From NCBI GenBank assembly GCA_009746045.1, contig RPFO01000041.1:2462613-2526612 (forward strand): a stretch of DNA of 64,000 nt. The letters are read 5' to 3'. Below the pieces are notes generated by a model. It searched no databases and was not told where the DNA came from. It was given only the letters and a program-made list of their open reading frames with translations. Shown here piece by piece: positions 32,582-42,640 of this stretch (its first letter is position 1; each line of letters opens with the position of its first letter). The translations under genes were made by a program, and so were the position numbers. The stretch is from Mesostigma viride (taxonomy: Eukaryota > Streptophyta > Mesostigmatophyceae > Mesostigmatales > Mesostigmataceae).

Positions 32582-32972
32582 AGAAGGGGGATTGGTTCAC
32601 TCTGTGAAGGGTTCCAGGATGGTTGGAGATGGGCTGTGGAGTGAGGTGGGGATCCAGAATGGAGGCGACCAGTTCTGATGTCCAGTCCAGATTTCCAGCA
32701 ATGACAGTTCTGAGTTCATGGTAGCTTTGCAGTTGTATTATCAGGCATGGTTGCCTGTGTGTTAGTCACTTGATGACATTTCATCTGTGGGTGAATTTGT
32801 CTTATTCAGGGTTGACATGATCAGATGGTACTGAGATAGGAGGCCCTTTGGGGATGTAAAAACCCACTTGCTTGTCCCAAGAGGTGGTGGACTTCCTGTT
32901 TAATGTTGTGTTGTTTTGTGGAGGTTGTCGTTTTATTCTTCTTGGCCTCTAGGAACTGGGAGTTCCTGTCTT
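32582..32972 (+). other. Chromovirus 3' untranslated region
   Basis: GC-moderate non-coding sequence between ORF 3b and the polypurine tract. No feature recognised. Confidence 0.5.
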
Positions 32973-32984
32973 GAGGGGGAGATA
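32973..32984 (+). promoter_or_regulatory. Polypurine tract
   Basis: GAGGGGGAGATA ends directly at the 3' LTR start. It primes plus-strand DNA synthesis. Confidence 0.75.
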
Positions 32985-33349
32985 TGTAACAACCAAATAG
33001 TTGGATGGATGCTGCGTGCACGATGACTTTTATCCTGTTTGGGGCGGCCGTGCATGTGTGCGTACGTGAGAGCTAAAGCTATGGTGTAATTCAAGGGTTT
33101 CCTTGTTTCATCAATCAAACAACCCTTGCCAAAAGTCAACTATAACTTCAACAGATAGTTGACTTGGATATAACTTGTCTGTTGTGTCTAACAAGGGTGG
33201 GGACTCATTCCCTTAACTGTTGAAGATCCATCTTCATTGCTTCTCTGGACGTGAAGTTATCTGTCGCGACTCCAACCCAGGTATAAAGATCTTTTCACGC
33301 TAATGTTGATACTGAGGCTGTTGCAAACACAACATTTTTAGTCGTTACA
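32985..33349 (+). repeat. 3' LTR of chromovirus (365 bp, internally deleted)
   Basis: Same ends as the 5' LTR, but about 338 bp after the first 13 bases are missing. The remaining ~350 bp match the 5' LTR with about one substitution. Confidence 0.85.
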
Positions 33350-33354
33350 CTCCG
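33350..33354. repeat. Right TSD of chromovirus (CTCCG)
   Basis: Matches 24263-24267. Confidence 0.85.
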
Positions 33355-33526
33355 GGACACTTCCGCGACTTATAGGTACTCAGTTCCGTCACCCTTGACA
33401 TGTTGTCGTACAATAATACGACTTCACGCCAATAGAAATTCGCGTCCGAACATATATCTCAGATCAGAATATATCTCGATCAGAATATATCTCGATACAG
33501 TCATGCCTCTTATTTAATTTCAAGGT

Positions 33527-33911
33527 ACCTCAGCCCCCGCCCTCAGAGAATTTGAGAATTGAGAAATCAGGAGCCAATTTTACCCCGACTAGGTTGTCGC
33601 CGGTTCTCAAATTGTTAAATTGTCAAAATTGTCACTTCATTCACGCCGGCGGACTACCTGCGGACTGCTTGACGCGGAGTCGCCGGGCTTCAAGTTTTGT
33701 AACTTACCAAACTCGCCGCGAGGTGCCGCCGCGCTTTTTTGTACTTATTTTGGTACATGGCTTGCGTTGGGTTCATCGACGAGCATCGACGGAGCCATCC
33801 GACGGAGGAGAATAAGTTCGCCACAGCACAGCGCGACGCAATGGCTCTTTTCCATGTACAACGTGAGATGCAAAGTCCGCAACGCTGACCGGAAATTCCG
33901 TCCAACACCAT
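33527..33911. repeat. Dispersed repeat R, copy 2, left part
   Basis: Starts CCTCAGCCCCCGCCCTC and continues to CCAACACCAT, where the TIR element at 33912 interrupts it; it resumes at 38507. Nearly identical to copy 1. Confidence 0.8.
33904..33911. repeat. 8-bp TSD, left (AACACCAT)
   Basis: Repeated at 38507-38514. Present once in the uninterrupted repeat R copy near 24160. Confidence 0.85.
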
Positions 33912-33924
33912 CACAGGTCGGACA

Positions 33925-34740
33925 AATAATATTTAAATAACATTTAAATACTTCTGGCAGGTACCAAAACAAGGTCAAATAACATTTAAATATTTTCACA
34001 CATAATGGGGAGCAAGGCAAATATATTTAGATATTTTTCCGGCGAACGAGACTTCAGGACAAATATATTTTAAATATTTTCCAGCGCAACTGCCTTTCGT
34101 GACAAATACATTTAAATAAATTCTGCCAAAGGGCCCTTCGAGGCAAATAAATTTAAATATATAAATATATATCAAGCAAACCAAATATATTTATACTAAT
34201 ATATTTAGTTTACTTGATATTTAAATACCCTTTAATTAGTAAATCAATTTAAATAGTTGTCTCACTTAATAAATACTCCAACGGAGGCTGGTCATGAAGC
34301 TTCGAGAGCAAACTGACTGACTCACTGACCGTCTGACTGTTATAGGAGGGGCCGCTTCGGCCTGCGGGTGACAGACGGCGGGAAAGGGGGGAGGGCGCTC
34401 CGGATAGTAGGGCGCAACTAGGACAGTGAGGCATGTATTTAAATGTTTAAATATATACTGATGCATTTAAATACATTCATAAATACCTGATATTTAAATA
34501 GTATTTAACCATACATTTAAATAATTAGCCCCAACGGCCAATCCACTGCAAATATATTTAAATATTTTACCGGCGAACGAGACTTCTGGACAAATATATT
34601 TAAATATTTTCCCGCCTAAGGCACTTCCGTCATAAATATATTTTAATATTTCCCCCCAAGTTAGGCGAACGAAGCCAATAATATTGGTCTGACTAAATAT
34701 CCAATATTTATAAATAAAATATGGGTAAATATATCAAGTA
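33925..34740. repeat. AT-rich degenerate tandem repeats (ATTTAAAT units)
   Basis: Units of roughly 50 bp built on CAAATATATTTAAATATTTT plus a short GC-rich linker such as CCGGCGAACGAGACTTC. At least eight units. Confidence 0.6.
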
Positions 34741-34764
34741 TTATATCAAGTAATATATCAAGTA

Positions 34765-34836
34765 TATCAGGTTTATAGCTGGGCGTTTGCTTTGGTTTGA
34801 GTGATTTCACTCTGTTGTAAGTAATTATATTTTTAA
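34765..34836 (+). mobile_element. 72-bp 3' tail of the RLE-LINE
   Basis: It holds only the last ~70 bp of the LINE seen at 1808-3324 (TTTATAGCTGGGCGTTTGC ... TTTTTAA). It is flanked by 13-bp TSDs AATATATCAAGTA (34752-34764; 34837-34849). An extreme 5' truncation. Confidence 0.8.
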
Positions 34837-34885
34837 AATATATCAAGTAACGTGCGTGTTTGCAACTTGCCCGTTGAAACTCTAC

Positions 34886-35086
34886 GGCGGAGCCAATTTT
34901 CGGAAGAACCTCACCCTTATGCTTGCAAATTCGGGACAAATTCGGTGGATGGATGGATGGATGTATGTATGGATGGATGGATTGACGGATTTTCATCCCC
35001 TATTCCTATGTTTTCTCACGTGTACGGCCTTATAAGCTTCGCCAATTCTGGCGAACCTAACGGTTCTTCCGAAAATTGGCTCCGCC
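34886..35086. mobile_element. 201-bp MITE with 25-bp perfect TIRs
   Basis: GGCGGAGCCAATTTTCGGAA... at 34886-34910 is the exact inverse complement of 35062-35086. The interior has a (GGAT)n run (34940-34985) and a TTCGCCA-ATTC-TGGCGAA hairpin. No TSD found. Confidence 0.7.
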
Positions 35087-35095
35087 TGATAAATA

Positions 35096-35104
35096 TTTAT
35101 TTTA
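35096..35104. repeat. 9-bp TSD, left (TTTATTTTA)
   Basis: Repeated exactly at 38483-38491 after the Mutator-like element. Confidence 0.8.
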
Positions 35105-35229
35105 GGGCTTTTGACAGATCTGTAAAGTTAGGGCCCGAAAAATACAGATGGCTAGGCGTATATGCAGATCTGTTTTTTAATGACAGATCTGTACGTAAAC
35201 TCCGACGTAATGCCTTTACGTCTTCGGGG

Positions 35230-36240
35230 GTCGAGGTGCAGGCCGTGTTCACTTGTTCAGTACCTGGAAGCAAAATTCAGCCATGGCTACTGTACGAAAG
35301 CTAGAGGAATGTCAGCCGTATGACCTGCACACGAGGGTAATTAAGAAATCAAGCCGAAGTTAATCCTGCATCTGAGCGAGCAGAATAATTGCAAACACAA
35401 CAGCAATTGTGCGACAGACCAAACAATATTGCCGCGTGCACTAGGCTCTGTATTCTGGTCACACCCATGTGCATTTGCTGCATTGGATTAGGCGCCATTA
35501 CGAACTGAGTCGAGGGAAAACGCGAGGAGCGCCATCTAAGCAGTTGCTTGTCATGTCTATACGCCCGGGCATCTTATTATCTGTCTACCATGCACGCATT
35601 TTCCTTGGACGAATCAAACAGCTTTTGACATTTTAATGGCGACATTGAAGTCCGGCCACGACAATATAGCGCTGCTCAGAGCTTCGTTGCCGAGAAAGGT
35701 TTAAGATGTGCTTTGTCCGGGCCGATAATGTAACTCTGCATAGACCCCGGTAGCTTTCAGCATGCGCATATTGCTTGAGGTAAGCGAGCCACGACGCCTG
35801 CAGGTGCTCCTGCCGAGGTGGAGACCTCCGAGAGCACGTGGATTAGGCTCATGCGTCAAAGCAGCATCGACCTTCATTCTCCTGGTGTGGAAGGTCACTT
35901 TTCAGGATTAACATATCTGAATGTTGATGGCCTGTGCATTTTCTGTCAATTGAGCAGCGATTGAAACCATGAGCCATGCAAGTGTAAGGTGCAGAATTCA
36001 GTTGATGAACCCAAGCCGGTAATGTGCAGAATTGATGAACCCAAGTTATATGTGCAGATGTTTCGTCCCACTGGCTGTGTGCTAGTGCATGAACCGTCTA
36101 GGCCCTTGGCGTGTACTCACTTGCTGCAACCGTGCCCACAGCTGCTTGTCAATACACGCGGCAGGCACAATGACTTTTGCCGCGAGGTGAAACATTGAAC
36201 TCCCCCACACCTTGCATTTTTCACTCTTTGTTTTCCCTAT
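35230..36240. other. MULE interior, no gene recognised
   Basis: Mixed-composition DNA without a convincing frame. Captured host fragments are possible, since MULEs often carry them, but none was identified. Confidence 0.35.
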
Positions 36241-36257
36241 CCATCCTACCCCCCAGC

Positions 36258-36990
36258 ACACACACATGCACACACACACACACGCCCACATACTGCACAT
36301 GCACACAAATGTTCACACACACACGCCCACACGCCCACGTACTACACATGCACACAAATGTTCACACACACATGCACACACGCACACACATACACACATG
36401 CACACATGCACACATGCACACATGCACACATGCACACATGCACACATGCACACATGCACACATGCACGCATGCACACACGCACACACGCACACACGCACA
36501 CACGCCCACGTACTACACATGCACACAAATGTTCACACACACATGCACACACGCACACACATGCACACATGCACACACGCACACACGCACACACGCACAC
36601 ATGCACACACGCACACACGCACACACGCACACATGCACACACACACGCACACACGCACACACGCACACACGCACACACGCACACACGCACACACGCACAC
36701 ACGCACACATGCACACATGCACACATGCACACACGCACACACGCACACATGCACACACGCACACACGCACACACGCACACATGCACACATGCACACACGC
36801 ACACACGCACACACGCACACACGCACACACGCACACATGCACACATGCACACATGCACACACCCACGTGCGCACATGCACGCTAACACATGCGCACACAC
36901 TAACACACACATCGTCGTCAGAACACACATGCACACAAATGTGCACACACCCACGAGCACACGTGCACATGCATACAATCCCACACAAAC
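36258..36990. repeat. Octamer satellite (GCACACAY)n
   Basis: About 75 tandem units of GCACACAT or GCACACAC, with a few longer spacers that include GTACTACACATGCACACAAATGT. It gives long spurious Thr/His frames on the plus strand and Cys/Val frames on the minus strand. Confidence 0.9.
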
Positions 36991-38357
36991 ACAGGCAGAC
37001 TTGCACACATGCGCCACATACATTAATCCATCACCAATAAACTGGTTGCTTGGACCCAACGACCTTCTTACTCGCCTGTCCACCCAACGTTCTGCCCATC
37101 CTCCCGCCTGCCCGCCTGCAAGTCTGCCACCCGCCTACTGCCCACCCATCTGTCAGCCTGCCTGCCTGCTTGTGTGCATGCCTGCGGGCCTGCATGTGCA
37201 CCTGCGCCCATGCACCTGTTATGCCCCCATGGCACGTATATGCAGCCTAGCTAGTTGAGTGTCTCTTCGCACGCGCACATGGGTGGCTACATGGGCATTT
37301 GCCTGTGTCTTGGGCTGGGGGGTTGGGCTGATTAGTTCAAGAGTGGGCGGGAAGACGGTGGTATAATTGGGTGGGTAGGGACGGAGTGGATGGATGATTG
37401 GGGGGGCTGGATGCGGGTGGGACTCAAGTTCGTGTAAAGTCCAAAGTTGCCTGTAGCATCAGCAAAAATAAGCGAGAAAGCAGCCTTAATTCAAGGAGCC
37501 TTCTTGTTGTAACATGTGCCAAACTGCAATTAATGGTTGCAGGCTCACAAGCTGCCAGCTTCATAACGCAAATGGAATGAATTGCATGGTTACAGGACAA
37601 GCGTGTGGTTGGAAATCTTACAATGCCTGGCAACGTCTCTGTCATGTGCCCACTGAGAACCGCTCTTCAACACAGGAAGGCTTTGGCAAGCAACGAGCTT
37701 CGGCCAGGGCCTTCATTGCAAGGAAGCGTGTGTGAAGCAATAACGTCAGGATTTACAAGCAGAAACTAAACCTAACTTTGCGACCTTCATGCAGTATGTC
37801 ATGTGCATGGCTGTGTAGTATGTGCCAACAATCACAACGAAAAAGTGCGAAATTGCAAACATTGCCATGGAAGGGCAGGAGCCACGCACGCAGAAAATTA
37901 AAACGGTTCGTGAACCAATCTGTCGGGCATAAAGGCAGCAAAGTCTGGCCAGCAATAATGCAGTGCGATGCGAGAAAAACTCGGTAACTATGAGCAGGCA
38001 GGCGCAGCTCGTCCTCAGCAGTGCTATCTAACGTGACGGCGCCTTATTTCCGCGTGCACGGTGCCGAACATGGCACTGGCCTGATTCCAGTTGCAGCAAC
38101 GCCAGATGCCTTCCCGTCATAGAGCAGAGGCTTCACGTACCAATCGTAATGCTTCCCGTGATAATGCACTCGCGTCCGAACAAAATGTCGAGAAAGCAAA
38201 CAGTCTACACGCGATAAAACTGGGCTGCTAGCTTTTCAGGACTGGTTTTACCATGCCTTAAAATTCCATTAGCTTACTTTTAAAACCATGGCTGACTAAT
38301 TTTGGCTAATTTGCAGGTATTTGTGCCGCACCGCCCGCATGCATGGCCCGGGACGAG
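36991..38357. other. MULE interior, right part
   Basis: A C-rich stretch (CCTGCCTGC-type, 37070-37210) and mixed sequence. Short frames lack family signals. Confidence 0.35.
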
Positions 38358-38506
38358 TCTCGAAGACGTAAGGGCATTACGTCGGAGTTTACGTACAGAT
38401 CTGGAATAAAAAAACAGATCTGCATATACGCCTAGCCATCTGTATTTTTCGGGCCCTAACTTTTCAGATCTGTCAAAAGCCCTTTATTTTATTTGTCCGA
38501 CCTGTG

Positions 38507-38594
38507 AACACCATCGTACAGTACTACCAGTCAACCTCAGCCCCCGCCCTCTGAGAATTTGAGAATTGAGAATTCTGGAGCCAATTACCCCGAC
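38507..38594. repeat. Dispersed repeat R: end of copy 2 and start of copy 3
   Basis: Copy 2 resumes with AACACCATCGTACAG and ends near 38535; a new unit starts CCTCAGCCCCCGCCCTC. This shows R units were in tandem. Confidence 0.7.
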
Positions 38595-38736
38595 TCGACA
38601 AGGCTAACTGATTGACAAGGCTCGACAAGGCTCGACAAGGCTCGACGGACGACGAGGCTCGACGAGGCTCAACAAGGCCTGTCAACAAAGCTCGACAAGG
38701 GTCGACAAGGCTCGACAAGGCTCGACAAGGTTGACT
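38595..38736. repeat. 10-bp tandem repeat (CTCGACAAGG)n
   Basis: About 13 units with few variants (CTCGACGAGG). Confidence 0.85.
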
Positions 38737-39212
38737 GCTGCAGGAAAACGCGTCTCCCGCAGGGGCGCTGTCAATCTGTGTAATGGAACCGGTTATTCGT
38801 ATTACTCCCCCCTAACAATTTGCGGATCAGTCGCGTAGGCTCATGGCTCATGAGCCGCTCGAGTCCCTGATTTAGATTCTGCCAGGTGATGCTAGCATTC
38901 TCGCTTCCGCGCCGACGTCACGTGGTCAGTCATCATAACCGCATATCACCACGCGCCTGCCCCGGCTGCAGCTGCCTCGTGAACAAGACGACGTGGCTCG
39001 ACCGCGCCCTCGCTGCCCCTGGGAGCCACCCTGTAACTCGCACGGCCGCAGGTGCTGCGACGTGAGCCAGCTGGCGGACACAAGACATCGAGAGAGGCCT
39101 ACACGTACACAATATATCGAGAGAGAACCGGCTGCTGGCCTACTCGAGAAGGCTCATGGCAGTTTCCGTGTGATCGGCGTTGAGCATCCTACTTTTGTCC
39201 ACGGCGGCGAGC
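38737..39212. other. Upstream region of the glycosyltransferase gene
   Basis: No repeat or gene recognised. It should include the promoter and 5' UTR of the gene starting at 39213; no clear TATA box was seen. Confidence 0.4.
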
Positions 39213-42188
39213 ATGCTCCACCGCCGCCCTCAAACCAGTACGCCATGTGTGAGCTGGCGGCTCCTTGCTTCCTGCCTCCTAATACAGCTGCTCCTCTCCA
39301 CAGCACTACTTGCGGCCGCCCCCTACACTCATGGTGATGACCCTTCCACGGCAGATCTTTCCACGGCTGGTACCGCTGCGGCCCACGATGACCCCTTTAC
39401 TACTGGCGCCGTCACCGCCGCTCCGGCGCATATCACCGCTTCTCCTGTCACGGAGGATGCTTCCGCCTTCGGTTCCACTGCTGCCGCCGCTAGCGCCGAC
39501 GGTGCCGCCGCCACCACTGGTGCTGCCGTTAGTGCCGGTGCTGCTGCTAGTGCGTATGGTGCTGCTGCTAGTGCCGGCGGTGCTGCTGCTGGTGCTGCTA
39601 GTGATGGTGCCACCTCTAGTGCCGGCGCGCTGCTGCTGACGGACCTGTTCCACCAGGGCCCCGCTGTTCGGGGCCCCGCTAAGCAGCGCTGGCACGACGC
39701 GATTCTGGCGAACCAGTTCCCCTCGGACTGCTCCTCGCGCCCCCTGTGCGCGTGTGTGCTGCGCGCCCACGGCCAGCTCTTCTCCAAGCTGCGGGGCGAG
39801 GCCTCGTGCCTCCTCCATGCGGTGCTGTCCAACTGCACGCTCGTCGAGGTGCGTTTCGACAAGGACCTCACCGACACGCGCCCCTTGGACCACACGAGTT
39901 GCCTGTACCCGACCGACAACCTTGCATTCGCGCCCTTGTGCCCGACCCGCCGCCTGCACGATTGCTACTTTGCGCCGCTGTCCAACTGCTCCTGCGACAG
40001 CGCGGGTCCTTCTACAACCACCCGCCCAGTTGGGACGACCAGCAGCACCACCCCCCATCAGGGGGCGCATACCCCTCCCCCAGGAGTTTTGCCCCGATGG
40101 GGCCGGGAAGAACCGCCGCTTCGCAATGGAACGCCGGAAGGGGATCCCGCGGTTGAAGCACCACCGGATGGGACACTCCCCCACCCCCCCCTTACCCCCA
40201 CCCCCACCCCCACGGGCGGCCCCGCCACAACCACCACAACCACCACCACGACCTTCACCGCCCCACCCACCCCCACCCTCAGCGGCCTGGTTGTGTTCGA
40301 GGTCATGCGCCCGGGGCTGTCGGGAGAGATGGCCGCTGAGGTGGCCGCGCGGTGGGGCCTGAGGGGCACCCTGGCGGTGTTCAGTGAGGCCACGTCGTTC
40401 CTCCTGCGGCCGGGGCCGGTGCTGCGCGACTACATTCCCCGCGTCGCGGGCTGGCTGGGGCTGGCGGTGGGGTTAGTCAGCCCGCCTGGCCCCCACGACC
40501 CCAGCCGTCGCAACCTTAGGCCCCAACATCCGGGTCGTCATGAGCACGGCCCTCATCCAGGCACTGATTCTCCCGCCCGTCACCCTGGCTCTAATAATTC
40601 TCCCGGCAGTCACCCCGGACGAGGCACTTGGCAACGAGCGGGCCGGCTGCGTGGTGGTGGCGATGGTGGTGATGATGGTGGTGGTGGTGATGATGGTTTA
40701 GATGATGGCGTAGCGGGGTTGCTTCCGCACAGCCTAGGAGGCGGCGGTGGGGGTGCTCGTGGTGGTAATAGGGACATTGACGGCGGTGGTAGCCATCTCG
40801 GTGTTCTTGGTGGTGGTGATCATGGTGTGGCCGCATCGGGGCCGGTTCCACCCTGGATGGCAGGGCCACCGGGCGGCCGGCACTTTAATAATGATGTTAT
40901 TGCTGCCAGCGACAGGCGAGCCGACCGGCGGCGACAGTACGCACGCGGCGCCCTGCCGCGTTCACCCCACCCTGGAGGTGGACCCGGCAACATCAACAAC
41001 GGGAACAGCGGCAGTGCGAACAGCAACGGGACGGCTCCTTGGCCGGGCTCTGATGCGGCGGCAGCTCAACATTGGGCCCAAGATCAGGGCAGTCGGGGGC
41101 GCCGAGAGTTGAGGGAAGTTCATCGAGCCTCAAGTAAACAAGTGGAAGCTCTTTCACGGCGGTCGAGGGAAGAGGGGGCGGCGGGGTCGGCTGATGGAAG
41201 AAGGGTCCCATCGCCTCATGGGCCAATCACAGGGGCCGGTCTCATGGGCCGGTCGCAGAGGAATGATGCAAACATCTTCCGGTTTACATCATTCCCCTCT
41301 TTCGGTGCAGGGCGGGGCCGTCGCTCGCGAGAGCTCAAGTGGGGGGGAAGTGGGTCGATGGCCCATTTTTCGTTGCCAAGGCGGCACAACAACGGCAAGT
41401 CTTCTATTCGTGCAGGGGCAGCTGGTAGCATGCACAGCCGCGGTGATGTGGGTGTGGGGGAGACGATCGCGGTCCACATTCGTCACGGGGATGAGCGTAA
41501 TGCAGGGCGGGGCGCCGGTGACACGTACCGGTTCGCAGAATATGCCAATGCGGTGGGCGGCATGCTCGGGCTGGACGTGGCGCACGTCATGTCGGACGAC
41601 GTGCACGCGGCAAGGGACTTTGCGCACGTTTTCTTTGGGCGGGTGGTGGCACTAGGGGAGGACAAGGTTGCGTATGCCAGAGTAGGAGGCGAGATGGGGT
41701 CCCAGGCGATAAGAAAGTACTACCGCAAGAACAACGTCTTGATGAATAAGCAGCAGACGAATGAGACGAGGAGAGGGAGGAGGAATGGCAGTTTCTCTAG
41801 TCTGGACAGTCTTAATTTCACTGGTAGTATCGAGAATGGTCATTCCATTAGCACTAGGGCGGCTGATCGGTCAATTACGGGTGGGGAGGTGGAAGGTCCC
41901 ATTGTTGACCCGACCGTGGACCAGGTGGCGCTATTATTAGCCGAGGTGGTCCTCATGGCGCAGGCGGGCGCGATCATCGGCGCAGCGCTCAGCAACGTCT
42001 ATTCGACGGTGGTTGAGCTGGCGGCGATGGTCACGTGGCCCCCGCCCGTGTACGAGATCTTCAACGATGTGATGTCGTTTGATGGGATCGCGACCGGCTT
42101 TCGGCCGCACAACGATTGGACGCTCCCGGGTGGGAAACGGACTGGGTGCCTGCCGGGAGACATGGATTGGCACCCGTGTTTCCCGTGA
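39213..42188 (+). CDS. Fucosyltransferase-like (GT23/NodZ-FUT8-type) type II membrane protein
   Basis: 991 codons from ATG 39213 to TGA 42188. Residues ~15-36 are a hydrophobic signal anchor (LLASCLLIQLLLSTALLAA) after a short basic tail, as in Golgi glycosyltransferases. An Ala/Thr/Ser linker follows. Residues ~165-270 hold paired cysteines ending FAPLSNCSC. Near residue 755 is AVHIRHGDE, like the HxRxx(D) donor-binding motif of GT23 enzymes (NodZ HVRHG, FUT8 HVRR). Then VMSDD and, near the end, AIIGAALSNVYSTVVEL, where these enzymes have a conserved Ser/Glu segment. Between ~430 and ~740 is Gly/His/Asn low-complexity sequence, which may be an expansion or retained intron. It would transfer fucose to glycans in the Golgi. 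This is the only host-type gene here. The family is probable; the exact acceptor is unknown. Confidence 0.55.
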   Translation: MLHRRPQTSTPCVSWRLLASCLLIQLLLSTALLAAAPYTHGDDPSTADLSTAGTAAAHDDPFTTGAVTAAPAHITASPVTEDASAFGSTAAAASADGAAATTGAAVSAGAAASAYGAAASAGGAAAGAASDGATSSAGALLLTDLFHQGPAVRGPAKQRWHDAILANQFPSDCSSRPLCACVLRAHGQLFSKLRGEASCLLHAVLSNCTLVEVRFDKDLTDTRPLDHTSCLYPTDNLAFAPLCPTRRLHDCYFAPLSNCSCDSAGPSTTTRPVGTTSSTTPHQGAHTPPPGVLPRWGREEPPLRNGTPEGDPAVEAPPDGTLPHPPLTPTPTPTGGPATTTTTTTTTFTAPPTPTLSGLVVFEVMRPGLSGEMAAEVAARWGLRGTLAVFSEATSFLLRPGPVLRDYIPRVAGWLGLAVGLVSPPGPHDPSRRNLRPQHPGRHEHGPHPGTDSPARHPGSNNSPGSHPGRGTWQRAGRLRGGGDGGDDGGGGDDGLDDGVAGLLPHSLGGGGGGARGGNRDIDGGGSHLGVLGGGDHGVAASGPVPPWMAGPPGGRHFNNDVIAASDRRADRRRQYARGALPRSPHPGGGPGNINNGNSGSANSNGTAPWPGSDAAAAQHWAQDQGSRGRRELREVHRASSKQVEALSRRSREEGAAGSADGRRVPSPHGPITGAGLMGRSQRNDANIFRFTSFPSFGAGRGRRSRELKWGGSGSMAHFSLPRRHNNGKSSIRAGAAGSMHSRGDVGVGETIAVHIRHGDERNAGRGAGDTYRFAEYANAVGGMLGLDVAHVMSDDVHAARDFAHVFFGRVVALGEDKVAYARVGGEMGSQAIRKYYRKNNVLMNKQQTNETRRGRRNGSFSSLDSLNFTGSIENGHSISTRAADRSITGGEVEGPIVDPTVDQVALLLAEVVLMAQAGAIIGAALSNVYSTVVELAAMVTWPPPVYEIFNDVMSFDGIATGFRPHNDWTLPGGKRTGCLPGDMDWHPCFP

Positions 42189-42433
42189 GGTGGCAAGTAC
42201 TTGCTCGCGCTTCCAGTGACAAGCTATCCAGTGTTTCCCATGACTGCCATGCATGAGCACTGCGAAGTTTGGAAGTGTTTGGCCTTGGGTGGGGCCAGTG
42301 TCCATGCATGACGGGCATAAGTAAGTACTTGCGTGTCATGCGCATGGGCATGTCACGGAGTACTACGCTAATCTCATTAGAAAATAATTAATGCAAAAGT
42401 TACAAATATCGTCTGCATCATTAGTTCATTAAT
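42189..42433. other. Downstream region of the glycosyltransferase gene
   Basis: Likely 3' UTR and spacer; no poly(A) signal could be fixed. Confidence 0.35.
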
Positions 42434-42640
42434 AATCAATAGACACGTGACTGCGTCACGTGAGCATAAGTCCTCAGTGGGAGGGGAACATGGGATGGAA
42501 TGGATGGTGTAAGCTATCTAGGTCCTAGTTACAGGGTTGTGGGCACCACGGCCCGAATCGCTAAGAATGTCATACGCGGTCACACGCGGAGCCCCCACAG
42601 ACTTGGGGGTGGTCTCCTTCATCACTACTTGCCGTGCCCC
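42434..42640 (-). mobile_element. 3' fragment of LINE-B, minus strand
   Basis: Encodes on the minus strand the end of LINE-B ORF2 (RQVVMKETTPKSVGAPRV) and the 3' UTR with a terminal stem-loop (42444-42462). It is inverse to 43800-44018 and lies head to head with the plus LINE-B. Confidence 0.7.
42444..42462 (-). repeat. LINE-B 3' stem-loop, variant 1
   Basis: CACGTGAC and GTCACGTG, 8-bp perfect stem around three bases. Compare 43995-44013. Confidence 0.7.

Larger units (their letters stand above)
24268..33349 (+). mobile_element. Complete Ty3/gypsy chromovirus, 9.1 kb
   Basis: Two LTRs (24268-24970; 32985-33349), PBS, gag, pol in the order PR-RT-RH-INT, a chromodomain after integrase, an extra 3' ORF region, polypurine tract and a 5-bp TSD (CTCCG). 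The shared LTR parts differ by about one base in ~350, which points to recent insertion. Yet gag and pol hold at least six frameshifts, mostly at homopolymers. Confidence 0.9.
35105..38482. mobile_element. Non-autonomous Mutator-like element (MULE), 3.4 kb
   Basis: TIRs of about 125 bp start GGGCTTTTGACAGATCTG; 35105-35229 matches the inverse of 38358-38482 with few changes. The exact 9-bp TSD is typical of Mutator elements. The interior holds an octamer satellite, C-rich sequence and no transposase frame. Right-hand TIR and TSD lie only 24 bp from the end of the host TIR element. Confidence 0.8.
33912..38506. mobile_element. TIR DNA transposon with 8-bp TSD (hAT-like), carrying nested elements
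   Basis: Ends CACAGGTCGGACAAATAA and its inverse complement (TTATTTGTCCGACCTGTG, with one change), 18 bp. The 8-bp TSD fits hAT; P or Merlin elements would also fit. Without the nested Mutator-like element it is about 1.2 kb, AT-rich and non-coding, so it is a non-autonomous element. Confidence 0.75.

Noticed and set aside
33745-34020. Minus-strand frame in repeat R as a gene
   Set aside because: Protein-like in places, but it ends in the inserted TIR element and matches no family I recognise.
36177-37258. Long Thr/His-rich frames and Cys/Val-rich antisense frames
   Set aside because: Pure by-products of the GCACACAY octamer array, open in several frames at once.
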